Part shown: positions 19,061 through 28,221 of the stretch, in pieces
Numbering within the stretch: position 1 is the first letter of the stretch
Layout of the letters: every line of letters starts with the position of its first letter
NCBI RefSeq assembly: GCF_041245805.1
Contig: NZ_CP162490.1
Span: 1,961,001 to 2,025,000 of the forward strand
Direction: 5' to 3'
Length of the DNA: 64,000 bases
From: Xanthomonas sp. DAR 34887
Lineage (GTDB): Bacteria > Pseudomonadota > Gammaproteobacteria > Xanthomonadales > Xanthomonadaceae
Made by a program: the position numbers and the translations under genes
The notes under the pieces: generated by a model
What the model was told of the DNA's origin: nothing
Seen by the model: only the letters and a program-made list of their open reading frames with translations
Databases searched by the model: none

Positions 19061-19948
19061 ATGAGTTCCGATCCGGCCCGTTCCCTGGGCGACTTCCTGC
19101 GCAGCCGTCGCACCCGGCTCGATCCCGCCAGCTTCGGCTTCTCCGGCCGCCGGCGCACGCCGGGGTTGCGCCGCGAGGAAGTCGCGCAGCGCGCCAACAT
19201 CAGCCCGACCTGGTACACCTGGCTCGAACAGGGGCGCGGCGGTGCGCCGTCGGCGGAGGTGCTGGAGCGGATCGCCGGCGCGCTGCTGCTGACCGACGCC
19301 GAACGCGAACACCTGTTCATGGTCGGGCTGGGGCGGCCGCCCGAGGTCCGCTATCGCTCGGCGGCGGGCGTCACCCCGCGGCTGCAGCGCGTGCTCGATG
19401 CGCTGGAGCCGAGCCCGGCCATCGTCAAGACGCCGACCTGGGACGTGGTGGCCTGGAATCGCGCGGCGGCGGTGGTGTTGACCGACTACGGCCAGCTGCC
19501 CGATGGCGAGCGCAACATTCTGCGCTTCCTGTTCGGCAATCCCGCTGCGCGTGCCAAGCAGCACGATTGGGCGAGGGTGGCACGCTTCGTGGTGGGCGCG
19601 TTTCGTGCCGACGTCGTGCGTGCGGGGCTCGCGTCGGAAGCTGGAAACCTGGTGGCCGAGCTGTGCAGGCTCAGCACCGAGTTCGAGGCGCTGTGGCACG
19701 ACAACGAGGTGTTGAGTCACGGCGAGGGCGGTGGCGTGAAGCATCTCAAGCATCCGCTGCTCGGCGCGATCGAGCTCGAATACTCGGCCTTCGCGGTGGA
19801 CGGGCGGCCCGATCTGGGCATGATCGTCTACACGCCCGTCGATGCCGGCGTGGCCGCGCGGATTCGCCAGCTCGTGGCCGCACATGGCGTGGCCCAGGCC
19901 GCGCGCATGGACGCGGCGATGGAGCCGGCGGAACAGCCGGGGCGATAA
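19061..19948 (+). CDS. XRE/MmyB-type helix-turn-helix regulator
   Basis: The 295-residue protein starts with LGDFLRSRRTRLDP and a lambda-repressor-like HTH (about residues 30-85, GLRREEVAQRANISPTWYTW). A long C-terminal PAS-like MmyB ligand domain follows (about 105-270, with DVVAWNRAAAVVL and NILRFLF). Such regulators bind fatty-acid-like or aromatic ligands and usually control a divergent oxidoreductase gene, as here. No clear ribosome site precedes the ATG. Confidence 0.9.
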   Translation: MSSDPARSLGDFLRSRRTRLDPASFGFSGRRRTPGLRREEVAQRANISPTWYTWLEQGRGGAPSAEVLERIAGALLLTDAEREHLFMVGLGRPPEVRYRSAAGVTPRLQRVLDALEPSPAIVKTPTWDVVAWNRAAAVVLTDYGQLPDGERNILRFLFGNPAARAKQHDWARVARFVVGAFRADVVRAGLASEAGNLVAELCRLSTEFEALWHDNEVLSHGEGGGVKHLKHPLLGAIELEYSAFAVDGRPDLGMIVYTPVDAGVAARIRQLVAAHGVAQAARMDAAMEPAEQPGR

Positions 19949-20008
19949 AGAGGACGCGGCGCGCGCCCTGGCGCGCCGGTCCTCAGGCCCATTGCCGGCG
20001 AGAAGCGC

Positions 20009-22252
20009 TTACTCCACCGCCAGATCGTCGACCTTCTGCCAGCCGCGCGGCAACAGCCCGCCACGGCTGGCACGCGCGCCCAGGTAGGCGTCCAGGTCCT
20101 TGAACGACAGCGACATGGTGCGCTGCCCGCTCTTCACCAGCAGCGTGTTGCCCGGCGCGACCGCGGCGATCGCCACCACCCGCTCGGTGCCGAGCTTGGC
20201 CTTGGGGATGTCGATGATCTTGTTGCCCTTGCCCTTGTCCAGCTCGGGCAGGTCGGCGATCGGGAACGCCAGCAGGTGGCCGGCGCTGGTCACCGCGACG
20301 ATGCGGTCGGTCCCGGCGTTGCCGACCGCGGCCGGCGGCAGCACCTTCGCGTTCGGGGTCAGGTTGAGCATCGCCTTGCCGGCCTTGTTGCGGCTGGTCA
20401 GGTTCTCGAAGCGGGTGACGAAGCCGTAGCCGTGCGAGGACGCCAGCACCAGCCGGCTGTCGTTCTCGCCGCTGGCCATGGCCTGGAACGACGCGCCGGA
20501 GGCCGGCGAGAAACGCCCGGTCAGCGGTTCGCCGTTGCCGCGCGCCGAGGGCAGCGAATGCACCAGCGTGGAGTAGGCGCGGCCTTCCGAATCCAGGAAC
20601 GCCACCTGCTGCGTGCTGCGCCCGCGCACCGCGGCCAGCAGGCTGTCGCCGTCGCGGTAGGACAGGCCGGCCGGGTCCACGTCGTGGCCCTTGGCGGCGC
20701 GGATCCAGCCCTTCTCCGACATCACGATGGTCATCGGCTCGCTCGGCACCAGCTCGGTCTCGTCGATCGCCTGCGCCGCGCCGCGCTGCACCAGCGGCGA
20801 GCGCCGCGCGTCGCCGAACTTCTTGGCGTCGGCGACCAGCTCGTCCTTGATCATCTTCTTCAGCTTGGTCTTGCTGGCCAGCACCGCCTGCAGCTGTTCG
20901 CGCTCCTTGGCCAGCGCATCCTGCTCGCCGCGGATCTTCATCTCCTCCAGCCGCGCCAGCTGGCGCAGGCGGGTTTCCAGGATGTAGTCGGCCTGTTCCT
21001 CGCTCAGCCCGAAGCGTGCGATCAGCGCCGGCTTGGGCTCGTCCTCGCTGCGGATGATGCGGATCACTTCGTCCAGGTTGAGGAACGCGACCAGCAAACC
21101 TTCCAACAGGTGCAGGCGGCGCTCGACCTTGTCCAGGCGATGATTGAGCCGGCGCACCACGGTGTCGCTGCGGAAGCGCAGCCATTCTTCCAGCAGGGTC
21201 TTGAGGTTCTTGACCTGCGGGCGGCCATCCAGGCCGATCACGTTGAGGTTGACCCGGTAGCTGCGCTCCAGGTCGGTGGTGGCGAACAGGTGGCCCATCA
21301 GCTGCTCGGCATCGACCCGGTTGGAGCGCGGCACCAGCACCACCCGCACCGGGTTGGCGTGATCGGACTCGTCGCGGATGTCTTCCAGCCACGGCAGCTT
21401 CTTGGCGCGCATCTGCTGCGCGATCTGCTCGATCACCTTCGACGGCGACACCTGGTAGGGCAGCGCGGTCACCACGATGTTGGCGTTTTCCTTCTGGTAG
21501 GTGGCGCGGGCGCGCACGCTGCCGTGGCCGGTCTCGTAGATCGCGCGCAGGTCGGCGGCGGGGGTGATGATCTCGGCGGTGGTCGGGTAGTCCGGACCGC
21601 GCACGTGCTCGCACAGGTCGGCGACGCTGGCGTCGGGATCGTCGAGCAGGCGGATCAACGCGCTGACGATCTCGTTGAGGTTGTGCGGCGGCACGTCGGT
21701 GGCCATGCCCACGGCGATGCCGGTGGTGCCGTTGAGCAGCAGGTGCGGCAGCCGCGCCGGCATCCAGGTCGGCTCGTCCAGGGTGCCGTCGAAGTTCGGC
21801 GACCAGTCCACGGTGCCCTGGCCGAGTTCGCCGAGCAGCACTTCGGCGATCGGGGTCAGCTTGGATTCGGTGTAGCGCATCGCCGCGAACGACTTCGGAT
21901 CGTCGGTGGAACCGAAGTTGCCCTGGCCCTCGATCAGCGGATAGCGGTAGGAGAACGGCTGCGCCATCAGCACCAGCGCCTCGTAGCAGGCGCTGTCGCC
22001 ATGCGGGTGGTACTTGCCGATCACGTCGCCGACGGTGCGCGCGGACTTCTTCGGCTTGGCGGTGGCGTTCAGGCCCAGCTCGCTCATCGCGTAGATGATG
22101 CGCCGCTGCACCGGTTTGAGGCCGTCGCCGAGGAACGGCAGGGCGCGGTCCAGCACCACGTACATGGAGTAGTCGAGGTAGGCGCGTTCGGCGTATTCGC
22201 GCAGCGGCAGCTGTTCGAAACCATGGAAGGCGGGGCGGGCGAGATCGGTCAT
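20009..22252 (-). CDS. parC: DNA topoisomerase IV subunit A
   Basis: The 747-residue protein is the breakage-reunion subunit of topoisomerase IV, which decatenates daughter chromosomes with ParE. The catalytic Tyr127 lies in AAMRYTES. The quinolone-determining segment HPHGDSACYEA has Ser87 and Glu91, equivalent to the sensitive-type Ser80 and Glu84 of E. coli ParC. The C-terminal part forms the beta-pinwheel DNA-wrapping domain. The length is normal and the reading uninterrupted. It is not near parE here. Confidence 0.97.
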   Translation of the reverse strand: MTDLARPAFHGFEQLPLREYAERAYLDYSMYVVLDRALPFLGDGLKPVQRRIIYAMSELGLNATAKPKKSARTVGDVIGKYHPHGDSACYEALVLMAQPFSYRYPLIEGQGNFGSTDDPKSFAAMRYTESKLTPIAEVLLGELGQGTVDWSPNFDGTLDEPTWMPARLPHLLLNGTTGIAVGMATDVPPHNLNEIVSALIRLLDDPDASVADLCEHVRGPDYPTTAEIITPAADLRAIYETGHGSVRARATYQKENANIVVTALPYQVSPSKVIEQIAQQMRAKKLPWLEDIRDESDHANPVRVVLVPRSNRVDAEQLMGHLFATTDLERSYRVNLNVIGLDGRPQVKNLKTLLEEWLRFRSDTVVRRLNHRLDKVERRLHLLEGLLVAFLNLDEVIRIIRSEDEPKPALIARFGLSEEQADYILETRLRQLARLEEMKIRGEQDALAKEREQLQAVLASKTKLKKMIKDELVADAKKFGDARRSPLVQRGAAQAIDETELVPSEPMTIVMSEKGWIRAAKGHDVDPAGLSYRDGDSLLAAVRGRSTQQVAFLDSEGRAYSTLVHSLPSARGNGEPLTGRFSPASGASFQAMASGENDSRLVLASSHGYGFVTRFENLTSRNKAGKAMLNLTPNAKVLPPAAVGNAGTDRIVAVTSAGHLLAFPIADLPELDKGKGNKIIDIPKAKLGTERVVAIAAVAPGNTLLVKSGQRTMSLSFKDLDAYLGARASRGGLLPRGWQKVDDLAVE

Positions 22253-22309
22253 GCGCAGGAAATACCTATAGGGGAACGCGGCGGCGGGCGCCGCAGGTCA
22301 GCCGGTCGA

Positions 22310-23194
22310 TTATCCGGATGCGGCCGGCGATGCCAAGCCGCGCGTGCTGCCGGCGTGGGCCAGATAGCGGGCCGGAGGATGGCCGAAGCGGCCGCGGAAG
22401 GCGGTGACGAAGGCGCTGGGGCTGCTGTAGCCCAGCCGGAAGGCGGTGTCGGCGACGCTGGCGCCGTCGCTGAGCCGGCGCAACGCCTCGGCCAGCCGCG
22501 CCTGCTGGCGCCAGCCGGCGAAGCCGAACCCGGTCTCGTCGCGGAAGTGCCGGCTCAGGCTGCGCGGCGACAGTCCAGCCCAGTGCGCCCATTGCGCCAG
22601 CGAGCGGTCGTCGCCGGGGGTTTCCAGCAACTGGGTGGCGATGCGCAACAGGCGCCGGTCGCGCGGCATCGGCAGATGCAGGTGCTCGATCGGGGCGTTG
22701 CGCACCTCGTCCAGCAGCACCGCGCACAGGCGCTGCTGTTCCGCATCCAGCGCCGGCGGCACGCCCCATTGGGTCATCCGCCGCAGCACCTCACGGAACA
22801 GGCCGTTCATGCCGATCACGCAGGTCCGCGGCGGCAGGTCGGCGCAGACGTCGGGGCGGATCAGCACCAGATAGCTGCGCACCCGGCCGGACACCTGCAC
22901 CGTATGCAGTTCTTGCGGCGGCATCCAGCCGGCGCAGCCCGGCGGCAGCGACCACTGGCCATGCGCGGTGCAGGTGCCCAGCACACCGTCCTCGACATAG
23001 ATCAACTGGCCGCGGACGTGGCGGTGCCAATCCACCTCGCGCCGCAGCGAGACCGGCGAATGCGCCACGAACGCCAGGGCGGGTGGGCCGTCGGCGCGCT
23101 CGAACCACTCCATGGCGCGCGGGTCCAGGGCGCTGCCGGGGGCGGCGGCGGGCGAGCCGGGTGCAGCCGCGGTTGGCGCGATTTCGATATCCAT
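22310..23194 (-). CDS. AraC family transcriptional regulator with cupin domain
   Basis: The 294-residue protein has an N-terminal cupin sensor (VDWHRHVRGQLIYVEDG, GQWSLPPGCAGWMPP) and a C-terminal double HTH of AraC type (from about residue 190, with SLAQWAHWAGLSPRSLSRHF and DTAFRLGYSSPSAFVTAFR). This is the layout of NimR/YidF-like regulators of adjacent transporters. Its start is set by an ATG giving a normal N-terminus; the frame stays open upstream over the divergent spacer. It is divergent from the marR-emrAB operon and could help control it. Confidence 0.88.
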   Translation of the reverse strand: MDIEIAPTAAAPGSPAAAPGSALDPRAMEWFERADGPPALAFVAHSPVSLRREVDWHRHVRGQLIYVEDGVLGTCTAHGQWSLPPGCAGWMPPQELHTVQVSGRVRSYLVLIRPDVCADLPPRTCVIGMNGLFREVLRRMTQWGVPPALDAEQQRLCAVLLDEVRNAPIEHLHLPMPRDRRLLRIATQLLETPGDDRSLAQWAHWAGLSPRSLSRHFRDETGFGFAGWRQQARLAEALRRLSDGASVADTAFRLGYSSPSAFVTAFRGRFGHPPARYLAHAGSTRGLASPAASG

Positions 23195-23293
23195 TGTCTG
23201 GATTGTAATACCGAGCCATGCACACGCGCCGCTACAGTGCGCTCGCCGCCAGCGTTCTCCTGTTGCAACGCAGCATCTACTTTCTTCGGGGAT

Positions 23294-23336
23294 ATTTTCT
23301 TGACATATATTTCTAAATGAAAATAATTGGCACCCA
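23294..23336 (+). promoter_or_regulatory. Promoter and candidate MarR operator, predicted leaderless start
   Basis: A consensus TTGACA (23300-23305) is followed after 16-17 bases by AATAAT/ATAATT (23322-23328). The expected transcription start falls at about 23334-23336, on the ATG of the marR gene. An inverted repeat ATTTTC (23294-23299) and GAAAAT (23319-23324) brackets the promoter. The AT-rich patch stands out from the GC-rich surroundings. Confidence 0.65.
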
Positions 23337-23803
23337 TGAAGTGCCCTCCTTCCCCTCCTGGTCCCCTCTCGCTGCCGGGGCCACCGTCGTTCGGCCTGTT
23401 GCTGCGGCAGGTGCGCGACGGCCTGATGCGGCGCCTGGATGCTGCAATGGCAGAACTCGAACCCGGCTTGGGCTTCACCCACTACATCGGGATAAAGGCG
23501 CTTTCGTACATGGCGCCTTGCACCGCCAACGAACTGGCCCAGGCCATCGACCAGAACCCCAGCGCGGTCACCCGCCTGCTGGACAAGTTCCAGGACCTGG
23601 GCTGGGTGCGCCGCGAGGCGCATGCGCAGGACCGCCGCGCGCTGCAGATCGTGCTGACCGACGAAGGCCGCGCGTTATGGCAACAGCTCAAGCAGCGCGG
23701 CGACGACGCCATCGCCAGCGCCCTGCGCGACCTTTCCGCCGATGAGCGCGAACAGCTCACCTCCTTGTTGACCCGCGTCCGCGACTCCCTCAATTCGCCG
23801 TGA
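23336..23803 (+). CDS. MarR family regulator of the efflux operon
   Basis: The 155-residue winged-helix protein has the MarR core: TANELAQAIDQNPSAVTRLLDKFQDLGWVRR (recognition helix about residues 63-93) and the wing DRRALQIVLTDEGR. Related EmrR/MprA proteins repress emrAB and release DNA on binding drugs or uncouplers. The ATG has no Shine-Dalgarno and sits at the predicted transcription start, so the mRNA may be leaderless. Its TGA overlaps an upstream GTG of the next gene, so the four genes probably form one operon. Confidence 0.9.
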   Translation: MKCPPSPPGPLSLPGPPSFGLLLRQVRDGLMRRLDAAMAELEPGLGFTHYIGIKALSYMAPCTANELAQAIDQNPSAVTRLLDKFQDLGWVRREAHAQDRRALQIVLTDEGRALWQQLKQRGDDAIASALRDLSADEREQLTSLLTRVRDSLNSP

Positions 23804-23811
23804 ATCCGCTC

Positions 23812-25296
23812 ATGAACCTTTCCGCTTCGTCCCATCGCCTGCGTCCGTTCGCGGCCGCGGCACTCACCCTGGCGCTGGCCGCCTGCGCCAGCAGCCGTGG
23901 CCTGGAACCGCAGGGCCGCCGGCTCGATGCCGACCAGCAACTGCAGGCCGGCAAGACCCTGGCCGCCGACCAGCTGGCGCCGGCCGCCTGGCCGCAGCAG
24001 GACTGGTGGAAGGCGCTGGGCGACCCGCAGCTCGACGCACTGATCGCCGAGGCGCTGCAGGGCACGCCGAACCTGGAGGCGGCCGACGCGCGGCTGCGCC
24101 TGGCGCAGGCGCAGGCCGGCGCGGCCAATGCCGACCGCGGCGCCAAGCTGTCGCTGTCGGCCGGCTATACCGGGCTGGAGCTGCCCAAGGGCCTGGCCGG
24201 CGACGAGATCGGCGGCAAGTACATCCACAACGAGCAGGCGGTGCTGGATTTCAGCTACGGCTTCGACCTGTGGGGCGGCAAGCGCGCGGCCTGGGAAGCG
24301 GCGGTGGATCAGGCGCATGCGGCGCAGGTCGATGCGCAGGCCGCGCGCCTGGACCTGTCGGCCGGCGTGGCCCGCGCCTATGCGCAGCTCGGCTACGCCT
24401 GGCGCCTGTACGACCTGGCCGGCGAGGAGCTGGCGCGTTCGGAGAACAGCCTGAAGCTGGTGCGGCAGCGCGTCGGCGCCGGCATCGACAGCAACCTGCA
24501 GCTGCGCCAGGCCGAGGCGCGGGTGCCGGCCGCGCGCCAGCAGCAGCAGGCGGCGCAACAGCAGATCGACGAGGCGCGCACCGCGCTGGCGGCGCTGCTC
24601 GGCCGCGGCCCGGACCGCGGGCTGGAGATCGAACGCCCGCGTCCGCTCGATCCGGTGGCGGTGCAACTGCCGTCGGTGCTGCCCAGCGACCTGCTCGGGC
24701 GGCGTCCGGACGTGGTCGCCGCGCGCTGGCGGGTCGAGGCGTCGTCGCAGAGCATCGGCGCGGCCAAGGCGCAGTTCTATCCGAGCATCAACCTGCTCGC
24801 GCTCGGCGGTGTCGCCGCGACCAATCCCGCCGACCTGTTCAAAAGCGACGCGCTGCTCGGCGTGTTCGCGCCGAGCGTGAGCCTGCCGCTGTTCGACAGC
24901 GGCCGCCTGCGCAGTCAGCTGGCCGAGCGCGATGCGCAATACGACCTGGCGGTGGCCACGTACAACCAGGCGCTGGTGGCGGCGCTGCGCGAGGTCGCCG
25001 ACCAGGTCAGCGCGGCGCGTTCGCTGGCGCAGCAGGCGCAGCAGCAGGCGCAGGCGGTGAGCACCGCGCAGGCCGCCTTCGACTTGGCGCAGCAGCGCTA
25101 CCGGGCCGGCATCGGCAACTACCTGGACGTGCTGAGCGTGCAGCAGCAGTTGCTCGAGGCGCAGCAGCGCCTGGCTTCGCTGCAGTCCAACCAGATCCTG
25201 GTCTCGGTGCGCCTGAATCAGGCGCTGGGCGGCGGCTACGAAGCCACCTCCGCCGCCGACGCGCCGCTGACCTCTTCCGCTTCCACGCATTCCTGA
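23812..25296 (+). CDS. Outer-membrane efflux lipoprotein, NodT/OprM type
   Basis: The 494-residue TolC-family protein has a lipoprotein signal with lipobox LAAC (residues 23-26). Two outer-membrane-efflux repeats rich in long helices follow, including LAQAQAGAANADRG and the paired segment near residue 370. It forms the trimeric exit duct for the EmrAB-type pump encoded next. ATG 23812 is chosen; a GTG at 23800 overlapping the marR stop (GTGA) would add four residues and is a credible coupled start. Confidence 0.92.
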   Translation: MNLSASSHRLRPFAAAALTLALAACASSRGLEPQGRRLDADQQLQAGKTLAADQLAPAAWPQQDWWKALGDPQLDALIAEALQGTPNLEAADARLRLAQAQAGAANADRGAKLSLSAGYTGLELPKGLAGDEIGGKYIHNEQAVLDFSYGFDLWGGKRAAWEAAVDQAHAAQVDAQAARLDLSAGVARAYAQLGYAWRLYDLAGEELARSENSLKLVRQRVGAGIDSNLQLRQAEARVPAARQQQQAAQQQIDEARTALAALLGRGPDRGLEIERPRPLDPVAVQLPSVLPSDLLGRRPDVVAARWRVEASSQSIGAAKAQFYPSINLLALGGVAATNPADLFKSDALLGVFAPSVSLPLFDSGRLRSQLAERDAQYDLAVATYNQALVAALREVADQVSAARSLAQQAQQQAQAVSTAQAAFDLAQQRYRAGIGNYLDVLSVQQQLLEAQQRLASLQSNQILVSVRLNQALGGGYEATSAADAPLTSSASTHS

Positions 25297-25306
25297 GACC
25301 GCTGCA

Positions 25307-26485
25307 ATGAATCAGACAACGACCCCCGATTCCTCCGCTCCCGCCCCCAGCCGGCGCGGCATGCTGCTGCGCGGCCTGGCCGTGCTGGTGGTGCTGGTGC
25401 TGATCGCGCTGGCGATCTGGTACTTCGTCTCCGGCCGCTGGCACGAAGACACCGACGACGCCTACGTGCAGGGCAACCTGGTGCAGATCACGCCGATGGT
25501 GGCCGGCACCGTGGTCAGCATCGGCGCCGACGACGGCATGCGCGTGGAGCGCGGCCAGTTGCTGGTCAAGCTCGATCCGGCCGACACCCAGGTCGCGCTG
25601 CAGCAGGCCGAGGCCAATCTGGCGCGCACCGTACGCCAGGTGCGCGGCCTGTTCCGCAGCGTGCAAGGCGCGCAGGCCGAACTGTCGTCGCAGCAGGTGA
25701 CCCTGCAGCGCGCCCGTGCCGACGTCGCCCGCCGCGCCAGCCTGGTCGCCACCGGCGCGATTTCCGCCGAAGAACTGGCGCATGCGCGCGACCAGCTGGC
25801 CGCCGCCGAGGCCGCGGTCAGCGGTTCGCGCGAGACGGTGGAGCGTAACCGCGCGCTGATCGACGACAACGGCGTGGCCCACCAGCCCGACGTGCAGGCC
25901 GCCGCCGCGCAGGTGCGCCAGGCGTTCCTCAACAACGCCCGCAGCGCGATCGTCGCGCCGGTGTCCGGCTACGTCGCACGGCGCTCGGTGCAGGTCGGCC
26001 AGCGCGTGCAGCCCGGCACCGCGCTGATGGCGGTGGTGCCGCTGGAGCAGGTGTGGGTGGAAGCCAACTTCAAGGAAACCCAGCTCAAGCACATGCGCCT
26101 GGGCCAGCCGGTGGAACTGGAGTCGGACCTGTACGGTGGCGCGGTGCGCTACCAGGGCACGGTGCAGAGCCTGGGCCTGGGCACCGGTAGCGCGTTCTCG
26201 CTGCTGCCGGCGCAGAACGCCAGCGGCAACTGGATCAAGATCGTGCAGCGCGTGCCGGTGCGCATCGCCATCGATTCCAAGCAGCTGGCGCAGAACCCGC
26301 TGCGCATCGGCCTGTCGATGAAGGTGGACGTGAACCTGCACCAGCAGAACGGCGGCGTGCTGCCGACCAAGTTCGCCACCGGCACGCTGCTGGACACCGA
26401 CGTCTATGCGCAGCAGCTGAGCCAGGCCGACGAGGCCATCGCGCAGATCATCCACGCCAACCTGCCCGACGCCAAGGCGAACTGA
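25307..26485 (+). CDS. emrA: EmrA-type membrane fusion protein
   Basis: The 392-residue HlyD-family adaptor has one N-terminal membrane anchor (about residues 18-40), then the lipoyl-like half DDAYVQGNLVQITPMVAGTV, a long alpha-helical hairpin (about 95-210) and the second lipoyl and beta-barrel part (ARRSVQVGQRVQPGTALMAVVPL). It links the EmrB pump to the outer-membrane duct. It lies 10 bases after the duct gene and 8 before emrB. Confidence 0.95.
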   Translation: MNQTTTPDSSAPAPSRRGMLLRGLAVLVVLVLIALAIWYFVSGRWHEDTDDAYVQGNLVQITPMVAGTVVSIGADDGMRVERGQLLVKLDPADTQVALQQAEANLARTVRQVRGLFRSVQGAQAELSSQQVTLQRARADVARRASLVATGAISAEELAHARDQLAAAEAAVSGSRETVERNRALIDDNGVAHQPDVQAAAAQVRQAFLNNARSAIVAPVSGYVARRSVQVGQRVQPGTALMAVVPLEQVWVEANFKETQLKHMRLGQPVELESDLYGGAVRYQGTVQSLGLGTGSAFSLLPAQNASGNWIKIVQRVPVRIAIDSKQLAQNPLRIGLSMKVDVNLHQQNGGVLPTKFATGTLLDTDVYAQQLSQADEAIAQIIHANLPDAKAN

Positions 26486-26493
26486 GTCCGGCC

Positions 26494-28071
26494 ATGTCCA
26501 ACCAAGCTGCCACTCCTGCCGCGCCCGGGGCTCCGGGCGCACCGGCGATGGGCTTCCGCCCGCCCAGCGTGGCCTTGTGCACGGTGGGCCTGGCGATGGC
26601 CTCATTCATGCAGGTGCTCGACACCACCATCGCCAACGTCTCGCTGCCGACCATCGCTGGCAACCTCGGCGCCAGTTCGCAGCAGGCGACCTGGGTCATC
26701 ACCTCGTTCGCGGTCAGCAATGCGATCGCGCTGCCGCTGACCGGCTTCCTCAGCCGCCGCTTCGGCGAGACCAAGCTGTTCGTGTGGGCCACGCTGTCCT
26801 TCACCATCGCCTCGCTGCTGTGCGGCCTGGCGCAGAGCATGGGCATGCTGGTGGTGTCGCGCGCGATCCAGGGCTTCGTGTGCGGGCCGATGTACCCGAT
26901 CACGCAGAGCCTGCTGGTGTCGATCTACCCGCGCGAGAAACGCGGGCAGGCCCTGGCGCTGCTGGCGATGATCACCGTGGTCGCGCCGATCGCCGGCCCG
27001 ATCCTGGGCGGCTGGATCACCGACAACTACAGCTGGGAATGGATCTTCCTGATCAACGTGCCGCTGGGCATCATCGCCGCGATCGTGGTCGGCTCGCAGC
27101 TGCGCGACCGTCCGGAACCGACCGAGCGCCCGCGCATGGACTACGTCGGCCTGATCACCCTGATCATCGGCGTCGGCTGCCTACAGCTGGTGCTGGACCT
27201 GGGCAACGACGAGGACTGGTTCAGTTCGGACAAGATCGTGGTGCTGGCCGCGATCTCGGCGGTGGCGCTGGCGGTGTTCCTGATCTGGGAACTGACCGAC
27301 AAGGATCCGATCGTCAACCTGCGCCTGTTCCGCCACCGCAACTTCCGCGCCGGCACCATGGCGCTGATCGTGGCCTACGCCGCGTTCTTCAGCGTGTCGC
27401 TGCTGATTCCGCAGTGGCTGCAACGCGACATGGGCTACACCGCGATCTGGGCCGGCCTGGCCACCGCGCCGATCGGCATCCTGCCGGTGCTGATGACCCC
27501 GTTCGTCGGCAAGTACGCCTCGCGCTTCGACCTGCGCATGCTCGCCAGCGTCGCCTTCATCTTCATGGCGGCGACCAGCTTCATGCGCTCGGACTTCAAC
27601 CTGCAGGTCGATTTCGCCCACGTGGCCGGGGTGCAGTTGCTGATGGGCGTGGGCGTGGCGCTGTTCTTCATGCCGGTGCTGCAGATCCTGCTGTCGGATC
27701 TGGACGGGCGCGAGATCGCCGCCGGTTCCGGCCTGGCCACGTTCCTGCGCACGCTGGGCGGCAGTTTCGCCGCCTCGCTGACCACCTACCTGTGGGCCAA
27801 GCGCACGCAATTGCACCATGCGCACCTCACCGAGCACATCTCCACGTATACGCCAGGGATGCAGGAGCAGGTACAGGCGATGGGGCAGGGCGACCTGCAG
27901 ACCGGTGCCGCCTTCCTCAACAACACCATCAATCACCAGGCCTCGCAGATGGGCTTCAACGACATCTTCTACCTGCTGGGCTGGACCTTCCTGGGCATCA
28001 TCTTCTTCCTGTGGCTGGCCAAGCCGCCGTTCGCGGGCGGTGGCGGGGCGGCGGCCGCGGGCGGTCACTGA
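26494..28071 (+). CDS. emrB: EmrB-type DHA2 multidrug transporter
   Basis: The 525-residue MFS protein has fourteen predicted membrane segments as in DHA2 drug:H+ antiporters. LDTTIANVSLPTIAGNLG in the first segment and GPILGGWITDNYSWEWIFLINVP in the fifth are the family's motifs. With the adaptor and outer-membrane duct it forms a tripartite pump exporting hydrophobic drugs or plant phenolics. An intrinsic terminator follows 20 bases later and closes the operon. Confidence 0.96.
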   Translation: MSNQAATPAAPGAPGAPAMGFRPPSVALCTVGLAMASFMQVLDTTIANVSLPTIAGNLGASSQQATWVITSFAVSNAIALPLTGFLSRRFGETKLFVWATLSFTIASLLCGLAQSMGMLVVSRAIQGFVCGPMYPITQSLLVSIYPREKRGQALALLAMITVVAPIAGPILGGWITDNYSWEWIFLINVPLGIIAAIVVGSQLRDRPEPTERPRMDYVGLITLIIGVGCLQLVLDLGNDEDWFSSDKIVVLAAISAVALAVFLIWELTDKDPIVNLRLFRHRNFRAGTMALIVAYAAFFSVSLLIPQWLQRDMGYTAIWAGLATAPIGILPVLMTPFVGKYASRFDLRMLASVAFIFMAATSFMRSDFNLQVDFAHVAGVQLLMGVGVALFFMPVLQILLSDLDGREIAAGSGLATFLRTLGGSFAASLTTYLWAKRTQLHHAHLTEHISTYTPGMQEQVQAMGQGDLQTGAAFLNNTINHQASQMGFNDIFYLLGWTFLGIIFFLWLAKPPFAGGGGAAAAGGH

Positions 28072-28091
28072 GTCCGGCGCGCCGGCAACGA

Positions 28092-28120
28092 CGAAACCCC
28101 GCCGCGTGCGGGGTTTCGTT
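28092..28120 (+). terminator. Intrinsic terminator after emrB
   Basis: An 11-bp stem (CGAAACCCCGC with its complement, loop CGCGT) ends in a short T-rich tail, directly after the emrB stop and before the next gene. Confidence 0.8.
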
Positions 28121-28221
28121 TATGTGCGGGATGCGCCCGGCGCCTGCCAGCGCCGCGCTTGCCGCCGCGGCGACCGGCGGACCAGAATGCCGCTCCCTCG
28201 CACGTATCGGCAGGTTCGGAC

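Noticed and set aside
20009..22252. Quinolone-resistance change in ParC
   Set aside because: Ser87 and Glu91 are the sensitive-type residues.
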